From Burkholderia sp. Leaf177 (lineage in GTDB: Bacteria > Pseudomonadota > Gammaproteobacteria > Burkholderiales > Burkholderiaceae): a stretch of 64,000 nucleotides of DNA. The stretch spans positions 117,018 through 181,017 of the forward strand of contig NZ_LMPF01000003.1 of the NCBI RefSeq assembly GCF_001424345.1, in the 5' to 3' direction. The translations under genes were made by a program, and so were the position numbers. Positions 50,424 to 59,580 of this stretch are shown here, one piece after another. Under the pieces are notes generated by a model. The model saw nothing but the letters and a program-made list of their open reading frames with translations. It was not told the origin of the DNA and made no database searches. Each line of letters begins with the position of its first letter. Position 1 is the stretch's first letter.

Positions 50424-50499
50424 TGGAGCGGGAGACGAGGCTCGAACTCGCGACCTCAACCTTGGCAAGGTTGCGCTCTACCAGCTGAGCTACTCCCGC
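50424..50499 (-). tRNA. tRNA-Gly (GCC), copy 1
   Basis: 76 bases with acceptor GCGGGAG/CTCCCGC, anticodon loop TTGCCAA (anticodon GCC) and encoded CCA. Identical to the copy 140 bases away. Confidence 0.97.
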
Positions 50500-50563
50500 A
50501 TTTTGCCTTGCACTGTACTTTGTTGCCAGCCGCCGGCTTACCATTGCCAACGACCTCTGAATC

Positions 50564-50639
50564 TGGAGCGGGAGACGAGGCTCGAACTCGCGACCTCAAC
50601 CTTGGCAAGGTTGCGCTCTACCAGCTGAGCTACTCCCGC
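50564..50639 (-). tRNA. tRNA-Gly (GCC), copy 2
   Basis: 76 bases, identical to copy 1 at 50424-50499. It is the first tRNA of the minus-strand Gly-Gly-Cys transcript. Confidence 0.97.
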
Positions 50640-50733
50640 ATCTTGCCGACTTCTTCTGCCAATTCACTGCTTTTGTACTTCATCAGATGATGCGTTGCGG
50701 TGTCTTGTTTCGCGTGCATCCGACAGAAACGAG

Positions 50734-50762
50734 ATTATGGAGAAGCCCAACTTTAGTGTCAA
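50734..50762 (-). promoter_or_regulatory. Promoter of the Gly-Gly-Cys tRNA operon
   Basis: Consensus TTGACA (50757-50762), 17-base spacer, CATAAT (50734-50739) on the minus strand. Expected start about 50727, some 88 bases before the first tRNA. The promoter lies between pgsA and the tRNAs, so the tRNAs need not depend on pgsA transcription. Confidence 0.82.
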
Positions 50763-50817
50763 GAGCTTTGTATGTGCCCCATCACTTTTTGCTGCAATAA
50801 AGCCTTTCGTACAGCGG

Positions 50818-51414
50818 TTACAGCATGCCGCCACGCTCTCGAATCTGCGGCCACGCGAGCTTCATGTAATAGAGCATCGACCAGACGGTGAGGAACGCAG
50901 CCACGTAGATCAGCCAGAGTCCCCAGACACGTGTATCGATGACAATAGGCGTACCCGAAATCTTCAGCGGCCCATAGAAAAGCAGCATTGGGATCGCGAC
51001 CATCTGGCAGACGGTCTTGAACTTGCCGAGCGAATTCACCGCCACGCTTTTCGATGCCCCGATCTGCGCCATCCATTCACGCAACGCGGAAATGGTGATC
51101 TCGCGCCCCACGATGACCAGCGCGATCACCGCATTCAGTCGCATCAGCTGCACGAGGATCAACAACGCGGCGGTGACCATGAGTTTGTCGGCGACGGGAT
51201 CGAGGAACGCACCGAACGCCGACGTCTGGTTGAGCTTGCGGGCCATGTAGCCGTCGAGCCAATCGGTCAGCGCGGCGAGCACGAAGATGACCATGCCGAC
51301 CAGATTGCGATGGTCCGGGCTCATCATCATGTCCGGCAAATAGAAGACGCCCACGACGAGCGGAATCAACACGATTCGCAGCCACGTCAGGAAAATCGGG
51401 AAATTGAACGGCAT
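50818..51414 (-). CDS. pgsA: CDP-diacylglycerol-glycerol-3-phosphate phosphatidyltransferase
   Basis: 198 residues. It makes phosphatidylglycerophosphate, the committed step to phosphatidylglycerol and cardiolipin, in the inner membrane. The CDP-alcohol phosphotransferase motif D-G-x2-A-R-x8-G-x3-D-x3-D is exact (DGYMARKLNQTSAFGAFLDP and on to ADK, about residues 55-75). Membrane helices surround it (VLIPLVVGVFYL, LMVTAALLILVQLM, IYVAAFLTVWSMLYYM). Downstream of uvrC with an 85-base gap, followed by the tRNA operon, a conserved arrangement. Confidence 0.96.
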   Translation of the reverse strand: MPFNFPIFLTWLRIVLIPLVVGVFYLPDMMMSPDHRNLVGMVIFVLAALTDWLDGYMARKLNQTSAFGAFLDPVADKLMVTAALLILVQLMRLNAVIALVIVGREITISALREWMAQIGASKSVAVNSLGKFKTVCQMVAIPMLLFYGPLKISGTPIVIDTRVWGLWLIYVAAFLTVWSMLYYMKLAWPQIRERGGML

Positions 51415-51499
51415 GGGCGTGACTCTTATTGAGAGGTGCCATTGTGCCGCGTCGACTTATATGTCACAAGCCGACGGGCCGGACGGCCGGACGTTGCGC

Positions 51500-53662
51500 T
51501 CAATGCAACTGCCGGTAGATCTGCTCGGCCAGCGCCTGCGATATCCCTTCCACGCTCGCCAGGTCTTCCACGCTTGCCGCCTGCACGCCGCGCAACCCGC
51601 CAAAGCGCGACAGCAAACGCTGACGTCGCTTAGCGCCAATACCTTCGAGCTCTTCCAGCCGCGATGTCTGGCGTGTTTTTGCGCGCTTTGCACGCATGCC
51701 GGTGATCGCAAACCGGTGCGCTTCGTCGCGGATCTGCGCAACCAGCATCAGCGCCGCGCTTTCCTTGCCGAGTTCGAGCGGCGTGCGGGTATCGGCGAAA
51801 ACCAGCGTTTCCAGGCCCACCTTACGCCCTTCTCCTTTCGCCACGCCAACCAGCATGCCGCGGTCGAGCCCCAGTTCGGCGAACACTTGCCGCGCGATCT
51901 CCACTTGTCCCTTGCCGCCATCGATCAACACGATATTCGGCAAGCGCCCGCCGGCGGCCGTCGGCTCGGCGACATCGGGTTCATCGGATTGCGGCGCCTC
52001 GGACAGGTCGAGTTCGACCGGCTCTTCAGCCGCGCGCGCCGCAGCTTGCGCGACCATCTTCTCGTATCGACGGGTCAAGACCTGGCGCATCGCGGCGTAG
52101 TCGTCGCCGGGCGTGATGCCGGTGATGTTGTAGCGACGGTATTCCGCCGTCTGCATCTTATGGTGGTGATAGACCACGCACGATGCCTGCGTTGCTTCGC
52201 CCATGGTGTGGCTGATGTCAAAGCATTCAATGCGCAGTTGCGCGAGATCGTCCATCTCCAGGCTCAGCGTATCCGCGAGCGAGCGCGTGCGAGCCTGTTG
52301 CGAGCCCTGTTCGGACAGCAGGCGCGCGAGGGCGAGCTTCGCGTTGGATTCGGCCATCGACAGCCACACGCGCTTTTGCCCCTGAGGCTGACGCAAGAGC
52401 GTGACCTTGTGTCCGGCCTGCTCGATCAACAGATCGACGAGCTCGCGATTGGCCGGCGCGTGACTCACGACCAGCACCGGCGGCACACGATTGCCGATGT
52501 AATGCTGCGCGATAAACGCCTCCAGCACTTCAGCCTCGAGCGCGCCCTGACGCTCCGATTCGCTCGCCTCATCCAGCCCTTCGACCGCGCCTGTTTCGGC
52601 GATCTCTTCCTCCATCTCGCCGGTCGTGGCGTGCGCCTCGAAGTCTTGCTCGATGGCGGCCAGCGTGCCCGGCGGCAATGCAACTTCACCGGCGCTCGCT
52701 TCAACCTGCTCGATCACAATATTGCCGATATTTTCTGCAATATCGTCTTCGGCGAGTTCCTCGGGCATCGCGTCTTCAATGGCTAGCGCTGCTTCTACGT
52801 GCGTCGGGAAATACGCTTTGTCGCCGAGATGACGCCCGCCGCGCACCATCGCGAGGTTCACGCAGACCTTGCCGCCGAGCGCCGCGACCGCGAGGATATC
52901 GACGTCGTTGTCGCCGCCCACTTCTATGGCTTGCTGATGTAGAACGGTGGACAACGAGCTCATCTGGTTGCGCACCGCGGCGGCTTGCTCGAACTTGAGA
53001 TCGGCGGCGAACGCGTGCATCTTCTGTTCGAGTTCCTTCATCACTTCGCCCTGCCGCCCAAGCAGGAACCGCGATGCGTTCGATACATCGCGCGCGTAAT
53101 CTTCTTTATCGATCAAACCGACGCACGGTCCCGTGCATCGGCCGATCTGATGCAGCAGGCACGGCCGCGTGCGGTTTGTGAAAACGGAATCCTCGCACGT
53201 GCGCAACTGGAACACGCGCTGCAAAATCTGGATACTTTCGCGCACGGCCCAGGCGCTTGGGAACGGCCCGAAGAACTGGTTTTTCTTGTCGACGCTGCCG
53301 CGGTAATACGCCATGCGTGGAAATGTGTGGCCGGTCAGCTTGAGATACGGATAAGACTTGTCGTCGCGAAACAGGATGTTGTATCGCGGCGCGAGCGCCT
53401 TGATCAGATTATTTTCAAGTAACAGCGCTTCGGCTTCGGAACGCGTGACGGTCGTTTCAATCTTGCGAATGCGCGTGACCATCATCGCGATGCGCGGCGA
53501 AAGCAGCGTCTTCGTAAAATAGCTCGATACGCGCTTTTTCAGGTCGCGCGCTTTTCCGACGTAGAGCACGTTGCCGTTCTCGTCGTAGTAGCGGTACACG
53601 CCCGGCAGATGCGGCAATTGCGCCAGGTTCTTTTTAGGGTCGAAAACGTCGGGTTCGGTCAT
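51500..53662 (-). CDS. uvrC: UvrABC nuclease subunit UvrC, with acidic insertions
   Basis: 720 residues from ATG 53662, about 110 longer than E. coli UvrC. UvrC makes both incisions in nucleotide excision repair. GIY-YIG-like nuclease at residues 18-95 ([20 protein letters not shown]), the cysteine-rich segment [13 protein letters not shown] near 168-180, the UVR helix about 210-240, the RNase H-like second nuclease domain ([29 protein letters not shown]) and C-terminal tandem HhH ([17 protein letters not shown]). The extra length comes from two acidic stretches, about residues 288-376 and 542-572, which look disordered. Precedes pgsA. Confidence 0.95.
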   Translation of the reverse strand: MTEPDVFDPKKNLAQLPHLPGVYRYYDENGNVLYVGKARDLKKRVSSYFTKTLLSPRIAMMVTRIRKIETTVTRSEAEALLLENNLIKALAPRYNILFRDDKSYPYLKLTGHTFPRMAYYRGSVDKKNQFFGPFPSAWAVRESIQILQRVFQLRTCEDSVFTNRTRPCLLHQIGRCTGPCVGLIDKEDYARDVSNASRFLLGRQGEVMKELEQKMHAFAADLKFEQAAAVRNQMSSLSTVLHQQAIEVGGDNDVDILAVAALGGKVCVNLAMVRGGRHLGDKAYFPTHVEAALAIEDAMPEELAEDDIAENIGNIVIEQVEASAGEVALPPGTLAAIEQDFEAHATTGEMEEEIAETGAVEGLDEASESERQGALEAEVLEAFIAQHYIGNRVPPVLVVSHAPANRELVDLLIEQAGHKVTLLRQPQGQKRVWLSMAESNAKLALARLLSEQGSQQARTRSLADTLSLEMDDLAQLRIECFDISHTMGEATQASCVVYHHHKMQTAEYRRYNITGITPGDDYAAMRQVLTRRYEKMVAQAAARAAEEPVELDLSEAPQSDEPDVAEPTAAGGRLPNIVLIDGGKGQVEIARQVFAELGLDRGMLVGVAKGEGRKVGLETLVFADTRTPLELGKESAALMLVAQIRDEAHRFAITGMRAKRAKTRQTSRLEELEGIGAKRRQRLLSRFGGLRGVQAASVEDLASVEGISQALAEQIYRQLH

Positions 53663-53817
53663 GCAGGAATGTCGTGCGGAGTTCGCGTTGAGTTTGCTTG
53701 GCCGATTGACGGCAGGGGACGCGCGAATCGTTATCTTCAAAAATGCCAGTTTAGTGCAAACCACACTCCGGCTCTCGTTCACCATCGATCAAGCGGTTCG
53801 TCGCCGTTTTAGCACCT

Positions 53818-54999
53818 ATGCCTGCTTCAGTGGAAAATTCCCGCGTGTCTGGCGGCAATCCAGACTCCCAAATAGCGTGCGATATCTTTTGCGAGGTCAT
53901 CGACAACTTCGGTGACATCGGCGTCTGCTGGCGTCTCGCGCGTCAGCTCAAGGCGGAGCATGGCTGGCAAGTGCGCCTTTTCGTCGATGACCTCAAGGCA
54001 TTCCACGCGCTCTGCCCCGCTGTCGATTCCACGCTCGCGCGCCAGGAAGCCGCGGGCGTGGTGATCGAGCACTGGCACGCGCCCACGCACGCGGGCGATA
54101 CGCTGCAGATCGCCGATGTCGTGATCGAGGCGTTTGGCTGCGAACTGGCTGCTATCTACGTTACCGCGATGACGCGCCGCGAACGCACGCCCGTATGGCT
54201 GAACCTGGAATACCTGAGCGCGGAGGACTGGGTCGCGGACTTTCACCTGAGGCCGTCGCCGCATCCGCGCCACGCGATCAACAAGACGTTCTTCTTTCCC
54301 GGCCTCGGCGCGGGAACGGGCGGCGTGCTGAAAGAACGGACGCTCGACGCCGACCGCGAAGCCTTCCAGCGCGAAACGTGGTGGCAGGAGCGGGTCGGCA
54401 TTTCAGTGCCCTCGGCGGACACGACGGTCATCTCCATGTTCGCCTATGAGAATCCGGCCATCGATGCGTTGCTGGAGCAGTGGCGCGATTCGCCGACGCC
54501 CATCGCCTTGCTGGTGCCCGAGGGGCGAATCTCGGGCGCGATCGCGCGCTTTTTCGGGTTGCCGGGATTCCCGGCGGGATCGAAGGCTGAAAGCGGTTCG
54601 TTGAAAGCTTACGCGTTAGGTTTTGTGGAACAACCGCTTTTCGATGCCCTTCTCTGGGCCTCCGATATCAACTTCGTACGCGGCGAGGATTCGTTCGTGC
54701 GGGCGCAGTGGGCGCAAAAGCCGTTCGTCTGGCAGATCTACCCGCAAGCCGACGATGCCCATTTGCCCAAGCTCGACGCCGCTCTAGCCCACTACGCGGA
54801 TGGCTTGCCCGAAGGCGCCCGGACGGCATTGGAGCGCTTCTGGCATGCGTGGAACGGCGTGGGCACGCCCGATTGGGCGGGTTTCTGGGGACATCGGAAG
54901 GATCTGGAGCCGCGCGCCGCCGATTGGGCGCTGGAACTGGCGGCTGTCGGCGATCTGGCTGGAAATCTGGCGGAATTCGCAAAATCTCAGTTAAAATAA
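53818..54999 (+). CDS. earP: EF-P arginine rhamnosyltransferase EarP
   Basis: 393 residues. EarP transfers rhamnose from dTDP-beta-L-rhamnose to Arg32 of EF-P with inversion. The family signatures are present: CDIFCEVIDNFGDIGVCWRLARQL at residues about 21-45 with the key Asp in FGDIG, SMFAYENPAIDALL, and FVRGEDSFVRAQWAQKPFVWQIYPQADDAH, with the Arg-Gly-Glu-Asp segment used for nucleotide-sugar binding. The first 20 residues are an extra, weakly conserved N-terminus. efp follows after a 216-base gap on the same strand, as in other EarP organisms, and rml genes for dTDP-rhamnose must lie elsewhere. Confidence 0.95.
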   Translation: MPASVENSRVSGGNPDSQIACDIFCEVIDNFGDIGVCWRLARQLKAEHGWQVRLFVDDLKAFHALCPAVDSTLARQEAAGVVIEHWHAPTHAGDTLQIADVVIEAFGCELAAIYVTAMTRRERTPVWLNLEYLSAEDWVADFHLRPSPHPRHAINKTFFFPGLGAGTGGVLKERTLDADREAFQRETWWQERVGISVPSADTTVISMFAYENPAIDALLEQWRDSPTPIALLVPEGRISGAIARFFGLPGFPAGSKAESGSLKAYALGFVEQPLFDALLWASDINFVRGEDSFVRAQWAQKPFVWQIYPQADDAHLPKLDAALAHYADGLPEGARTALERFWHAWNGVGTPDWAGFWGHRKDLEPRAADWALELAAVGDLAGNLAEFAKSQLK

Positions 55000-55215
55000 G
55001 CGGTTATCCAACGGCTTGCAGTTCGGGGCACGTACAAAAGCGTACAGTCCCGGGCAGATTCCACGATGGACGGGTGAACGCACAAGCGGGCATCCAGGCG
55101 CGCGGGATGGCGTGGGATGGAACAGGCAGGGTAGCCGCAACGCATCCAAATCTCGAAGCCGGCCGCCAACATCGCAGCGATCAGGCTCAAATTTTCGTAC
55201 AGGACAGTTTTTAAT

Positions 55216-55773
55216 ATGAAGACCGCACAAGAACTCCGCGTCGGCAACGTCGTGATGATCGGCAGCGATGCCATGGTCGTGTTGAAGGCCGAATACAACA
55301 AATCCGGCCGCAATTCCGCGGTCGTGAAGATGAAGTTCCGTAACTTGCTGGCGAGCGGCAACATGGAATCGGTGTACAAGGCGGACGACAAGTTCGACGT
55401 CGTTCAGCTCGACCGCAAGGAAGTGACGTACTCGTACTTCGCCGACCCCATGTACGTGTTCATGGACGCAGACTACAACCAGTTCGAAGTCGAAGCCGAC
55501 ATGATGGGCGACGCGTTGCACTACCTCGCGGACGGCATGCCGTGCGAAGTGGTGTTTTACAACGAGAAAGCCATTTCGGTGGAACTGCCGACGTCGCTGG
55601 TCCGCGAGATCATCTACACGGAACCGGCCGTCAAGGGCGATACATCGTCGGGCAAGGTTTTGAAGACGGCCAAGCTTGCTACGGGCTTCGAATTGCAAGT
55701 GCCGCTTTTCTGCAACATCGGCGACAAGATCGAAATCGATACCCGCACGAACGAGTATCGCAGCCGCGCCTAA
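55216..55773 (+). CDS. efp: Translation elongation factor P
   Basis: 185 residues. EF-P relieves ribosome stalling at polyproline. Domain I is KOW-like (residues 1-60), with the modified loop NKSGRNSA placing Arg at position 32, the EarP target, rather than the lysine used by EpmA in enteric bacteria. Domains II and III are OB folds ending in [22 protein letters not shown] lies 7-8 bases from the start. Followed by a strong terminator. Confidence 0.97.
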   Translation: MKTAQELRVGNVVMIGSDAMVVLKAEYNKSGRNSAVVKMKFRNLLASGNMESVYKADDKFDVVQLDRKEVTYSYFADPMYVFMDADYNQFEVEADMMGDALHYLADGMPCEVVFYNEKAISVELPTSLVREIIYTEPAVKGDTSSGKVLKTAKLATGFELQVPLFCNIGDKIEIDTRTNEYRSRA

Positions 55774-55800
55774 GCCTGGGCGTTGCGCCAGCAGTCCGCG

Positions 55801-55830
55801 AAAGCGCCCCACGGGGCGCTTTTTCTTTTT
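55801..55830 (+). terminator. Terminator after efp
   Basis: AAAGCGCCCC / GGGGCGCTTT with a 2-base loop, followed by TTCTTTTT, 28 bases beyond the efp stop. Confidence 0.93.
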
Positions 55831-56033
55831 GCCCAACATAGTTGCCAATTCAGGCAAACTTTACCGCTTCAATCATCGAAATTACGATTGAAATGCGTCG
55901 CGACATGCAACGGACGCCGCTAACACACTGATTTGTCTACATCTCACCGATGGCACAGAACCTGCTGTGGATATTGAGACCGCGTAAAAAGAAATGAACG
56001 CGCGGAATTTATCAACTTCCTATACAAGAAAAA

Positions 56034-56369
56034 ATGCCGAATTCCAAAACCACTATCGCACGTCTCGTTATCGCTGCTGTTTGCGCTATCCCCGCCATCG
56101 CCATCACCGCGGGTTGTTCGTCGACGCCTACGCACGAATCGGCAGGCGAATACACGACGGACACCGCACTGACCACGAAGGTGAAGACCGCGTTGCTGGA
56201 AGATCCAGGTCTGAAGTCGCTGTCGGTAAGCGTCAAGACGTATCGGAGCGAAGTGCTTTTGTCCGGCTTCGTGGATTCTCCGAATCAGATTCAGAAGGCG
56301 GTTTCGGTCGCTCGCGGCGTGGAAGGCGTGCAGTCCGTGAAAAACGATCTGCATGTGAAGCCGCAGTAA
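56034..56369 (+). CDS. BON-domain lipoprotein
   Basis: 111 residues. Signal with lipobox TAGC (Cys28; AIPAIAITAGCSSTP). One BON domain follows (about 42-108: TTDTALTTKVKTALLEDPGLKS, VKTYRSEVLLSGFVDSPNQ and GVEGVQSVKNDLHVK), the single-copy relative of OsmY/DolP-type periplasmic proteins that bind phospholipid membranes or help resist osmotic stress. It stands alone; the upstream region (55831-56033) has no recognised signal. Confidence 0.88.
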   Translation: MPNSKTTIARLVIAAVCAIPAIAITAGCSSTPTHESAGEYTTDTALTTKVKTALLEDPGLKSLSVSVKTYRSEVLLSGFVDSPNQIQKAVSVARGVEGVQSVKNDLHVKPQ

Positions 56370-56628
56370 GCGCCTCGAGGCCCGGCTTGCTTTCTGTGGT
56401 TTGAACCACAAGCAAGCCGCGCCAGCGCTGAAACAAGTAATAAGCAAGCGCAGGACGAAGACCCGGCGGTGATAACGGGTATTGGAACGCAATGATGCGC
56501 TGAGACTAAGTCAGCCGTGCGTACCGGTACTGCCATCGCCCGGTACCGACGCGTTCGCCGCCGGGTGTCGCCTCAAGGGCGACCGGCCTGGAACGCCATT
56601 CAGACCCATTTATTACGCCGTGTCCGCC

Positions 56629-58011
56629 ATGCCACACGCTTTGATTGTCGAAGACGATCCGAACAGCCTTTCCGGCCTGTCCGCCATTCTTGCGGCCGAT
56701 GGTTTTTCCGTCGATACCGCCACCACGCTCGCCGAGGCGCGCTCCGCACTCACGCGCTTCATTCCAGACGTCGTGCTGGTCGATCTGAACCTGCCCGATG
56801 GCAGCGGTCTCGACCTCCTGCACAATCTTCCTGCGCAGCCGCCGGGCGGTGCGTTGCCGGTCATCGTGATGACCGGGAACGCGACCGTGGAAAGCGCGAT
56901 TGAAGGCTTGCGCCAGGGCATCTGGGATTACCTGCTCAAGCCGGTGAATATCCCCCGACTGCGCAGCTTGCTCGCACGCATTCCGCGTCCATACGAACTG
57001 ACCGAGGAAGTCGGCGCGTTGCGCAGCACCCTGCGCGAACTCGGACATTTCGGCAGCATGCTGGGGCGTAGCGCCGCAATCCAGCACATCTACGATCTGA
57101 TCGAACATACCGCGCCAACCGAAGCCGCCGTGCTGATTTGCGGAGAAGCCGGCACGGGCAAGAAAGTCGCCGCGAAAACCTTGCACGAAATGAGCCGACG
57201 CCGCAAAGGTCCGTTCGTTTCGTTCGATTGTTCGACGGCCTCAGACAGCAACGCGCGTTCGATGGAAAGCCTGATGTTCGGCCACGAGCGCGGCGCATTT
57301 GCCGGCGCGGAAAACCGCGAACCGGGTTTGCTCGAACAGGCGGGCGGCGGCACCCTGTTCCTCGATCAGATCGATGCTTTGCCGTTTGCCCAGCAAGAAG
57401 CGCTCTTGCGTGCACTCGACTCGCAGACGTTCATGCGCGTGGGCGGCAGCAACAAGATCGTGACGGATTTCCGGCTGTTGGCATCGACCAGAATGCCGCC
57501 GAAAGACGCGGTCGCCGATGGCAAATTGCGCGAGGATTTGTTCCAGCGCTTGAACGCGTCATCGATTGCATTGCCGCCGTTGCGTGATCGCGGCGACGAT
57601 ATCGCGCTGCTCGCCGAGCATTTCGTCTACGAGCTGAACCGTGAGAATCATGTGAGCGGGATCACGAGCGGCGCGCCCAAACGCGTGAGCCCGGATTTCA
57701 TTCGCGAATGTCTCGCGGCCGAGTGGCCGGGCAACGTGCGTGAATTGCGCGACCGCGTTCGACGCGCATACCACGCGTCCGGCGATGTAATCGAAACCCT
57801 TCGCGCCGATGAACACACGAGCGCAGGCGGTCGCGGCCTGAATGGCACGAGCGTTCAGGTCACGGTAGGAACGGCGCTCGCCGATGTGGAAGACATGTTG
57901 ATCCGCGCAACGCTCGAAGCGGTTGGCGGCACGCGGCACAGGGCGGCGACGCTGCTTGGCATCAGCCCGAAGACGCTTTATAACAAGCTGCAGCGCATGA
58001 AACTGGAGTAA
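56629..58011 (+). CDS. Response regulator of the sigma-54 activator family, core motifs altered
   Basis: 460 residues from ATG 56629. Receiver domain (1-120): acidic pair at IVEDDP, phospho-acceptor Asp52 (VDLNLPDGSG), Thr82 and Lys104. AAA+ domain (about 140-370) with Walker A GEAGTGKK (172-179). The GAFTGA sigma-54 contact loop is GAFAGA (222-227), Walker B reads LFLDQ instead of LFLDE (243-247), and sensor I reads ASTR instead of AATN. The Fis-type HTH is intact (RHRAATLLGISPKTLYNKLQ). The changes suggest it cannot hydrolyse ATP or remodel sigma-54 holoenzyme normally, so it may act as a phosphorylation-controlled DNA-binding regulator. No partner kinase adjacent. Confidence 0.85.
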   Translation: MPHALIVEDDPNSLSGLSAILAADGFSVDTATTLAEARSALTRFIPDVVLVDLNLPDGSGLDLLHNLPAQPPGGALPVIVMTGNATVESAIEGLRQGIWDYLLKPVNIPRLRSLLARIPRPYELTEEVGALRSTLRELGHFGSMLGRSAAIQHIYDLIEHTAPTEAAVLICGEAGTGKKVAAKTLHEMSRRRKGPFVSFDCSTASDSNARSMESLMFGHERGAFAGAENREPGLLEQAGGGTLFLDQIDALPFAQQEALLRALDSQTFMRVGGSNKIVTDFRLLASTRMPPKDAVADGKLREDLFQRLNASSIALPPLRDRGDDIALLAEHFVYELNRENHVSGITSGAPKRVSPDFIRECLAAEWPGNVRELRDRVRRAYHASGDVIETLRADEHTSAGGRGLNGTSVQVTVGTALADVEDMLIRATLEAVGGTRHRAATLLGISPKTLYNKLQRMKLE

Positions 58012-58039
58012 TCAATGCGTAGTTGGACGTGCGCTTGAA

Positions 58040-58078
58040 AAAAGCCGGTGGTTTCTTTTTAAGAAACCACCGGCTTTT
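58040..58078. terminator. Bidirectional terminator, response regulator / nagZ
   Basis: AAAAGCCGGTGGTTTCTT pairs with AAGAAACCACCGGCTTTT: an 18-bp stem with a TTT loop, usable from both sides. Confidence 0.92.
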
Positions 58079-58082
58079 GCAT

Positions 58083-59120
58083 TCAGCCCAGCGCGCTTTT
58101 GACCAGCGCCCGCGCCTGCTGATATTCGACCTGCGACATCAGCTTGTTCCATCGCCACGGATGGCCTTTCGGCCGCATGCGCTTCAATCGCGTTTGCGAC
58201 GCCTTTGTCTGCTGGAACGTCAACCGATCGAGCACTTTTTCAGCCTCTTCCGGCTGATTGCAGATCAGCACCATATCGCAGCCGGCGGTCAGCGCGGCGG
58301 TTGCAGCTTCGGTCAGCGTGCCGCCGGCGCGCGCTGCTTCCATCGATAAATCGTCGCTGAAGATTGCGCCGTTGAAACCAAGCTTGCCGCGCAAGATGTC
58401 CTGTAGCCAGACGCGCGAAAAACCGGCGGGTTTTTCATCGACTTGCGGATAGATGACGTGCGCCGGAATAACCGACGCCAGCGACATGCCCAGCCAGTCG
58501 TACGGTTTGGCATCGGCGGCGAGGATGTCCTCGAGCGAGCGATCGTCCACCGGCATGGCGACATGCGAATCCGCCGATGCAAACCCATGTCCCGGAAAGT
58601 GCTTGCCGCAATTCGCCATGCCCGCGAGCGCGAGACCGTGGTTCAGGCTCTTCGCGAGCATTGTCACCACGCGCGGATCGCTATGGAGCGCACGATCGCC
58701 GATTACCTTCGAATGCCCGTAATCGAGATCGAGCACCGGCGTGAAGCTCATATCGATACCGCACGCCCGCAACTCCGCCGCGAGCACGTAGCCAAACGCG
58801 GTCGCGGTTTTTGTCGCGAGCAACACGTCGCGATCCCAGAGCGCGCCGAGCTTGCCCGGCGCGGGCAGAACCGTGAAGCCGTCGGTACGAAAACGCTGCA
58901 CGCGGCCGCCTTCGTGATCGACCGCGATCAGGATGTCGTCGCGCACCGCGCGTATTGCGTCGGTCAGCGCAACGAGCTGCGCCCGATCCTGGAAATGCCG
59001 CGTGAAGAGGATGATGCCGCCGGTCATCGGATGGTCGATACGGCGGATGTCGGCGTCGGAGAGCGTGGTGCCGGCCACGTCCAGCATGATCGGACCGGGA
59101 ATGCGTTTTAACGAGTTCAA
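58083..59120 (-). CDS. nagZ: Beta-N-acetylhexosaminidase NagZ
   Basis: 345 residues if it starts at TTG 59120; an ATG 11 codons later (IMLDVAG) is the only early ATG and would trim the conserved GPIMLDV. NagZ (GH3) removes GlcNAc from anhydro-muropeptides in the cytoplasm during cell-wall recycling, and so influences AmpR-controlled beta-lactamases. Signature ANCGKHFPGHGFASADSHVA (about residue 165, containing the catalytic His loop) and nucleophile Asp in FSDDLSMEAARAGG. Downstream of acpS with a 57-base gap that carries three 12-bp-spaced AGTCTTA repeats. Confidence 0.93.
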   Translation of the reverse strand: MNSLKRIPGPIMLDVAGTTLSDADIRRIDHPMTGGIILFTRHFQDRAQLVALTDAIRAVRDDILIAVDHEGGRVQRFRTDGFTVLPAPGKLGALWDRDVLLATKTATAFGYVLAAELRACGIDMSFTPVLDLDYGHSKVIGDRALHSDPRVVTMLAKSLNHGLALAGMANCGKHFPGHGFASADSHVAMPVDDRSLEDILAADAKPYDWLGMSLASVIPAHVIYPQVDEKPAGFSRVWLQDILRGKLGFNGAIFSDDLSMEAARAGGTLTEAATAALTAGCDMVLICNQPEEAEKVLDRLTFQQTKASQTRLKRMRPKGHPWRWNKLMSQVEYQQARALVKSALG

Positions 59121-59149
59121 ATTGGAAGCGTGAAAAGTCAGCGGTTAAT

Positions 59150-59180
59150 AGTCTTACACTCAGTCTTATATGCAGTCTTA
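59150..59180. repeat. Three AGTCTTA words at 12-bp spacing
   Basis: AGTCTTA occurs at 59150, 59162 and 59174, exactly 12 bp apart, between acpS (whose stop codon is in the last copy) and nagZ. Could be a regulator site or chance in a short gap. Confidence 0.5.
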
Positions 59181-59576
59181 AACATTCGTTTCCGCGATCA
59201 CGAACGATACCGCGTAGTCGCGTTCGTCGGTGATCGTGACCTGCGCGGTGATGCCACGCGCTTTGAGCCATTCGGCGAGTTCGCCCGATGCCACCACGAT
59301 CGGCTTGCCGCTCGGCTCGTTGAGCGTCTGGACGGCGCGCCAGGTCATCGGCCAGTGCATGCCGAGGCCAATCGCCTTGGAGAACGCTTCCTTCGCCGAA
59401 AATCGCGTTGCGAGGAACGCCAGGCCGCGCACTTCCGAACGCGCTTTTCTTGCGTGATAAACGCGCAGTTCGTCGGCGCCGAGCACCTTTTCGGCGAAGC
59501 GCCCTTTCGTGCGTTCCATGACGCCGGCAATGCGGCTTACCTGCACGAGATCCGTACCGATTCCGTAGATCGCCAT
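59178..59576 (-). CDS. acpS: Holo-acyl carrier protein synthase
   Basis: 132 residues from ATG 59576. AcpS transfers 4'-phosphopantetheine from CoA to the serine of acyl carrier protein. The metal-binding Asp is in [16 protein letters not shown] (residue 9) and Glu in [12 protein letters not shown] near 57. ATG lies 4 bases after the pdxJ stop, so it is in the rnc-era-recO-pdxJ-acpS operon, as in E. coli. Confidence 0.96.
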   Translation of the reverse strand: MAIYGIGTDLVQVSRIAGVMERTKGRFAEKVLGADELRVYHARKARSEVRGLAFLATRFSAKEAFSKAIGLGMHWPMTWRAVQTLNEPSGKPIVVASGELAEWLKARGITAQVTITDERDYAVSFVIAETNV

Positions 59577-59580
59577 GGCT

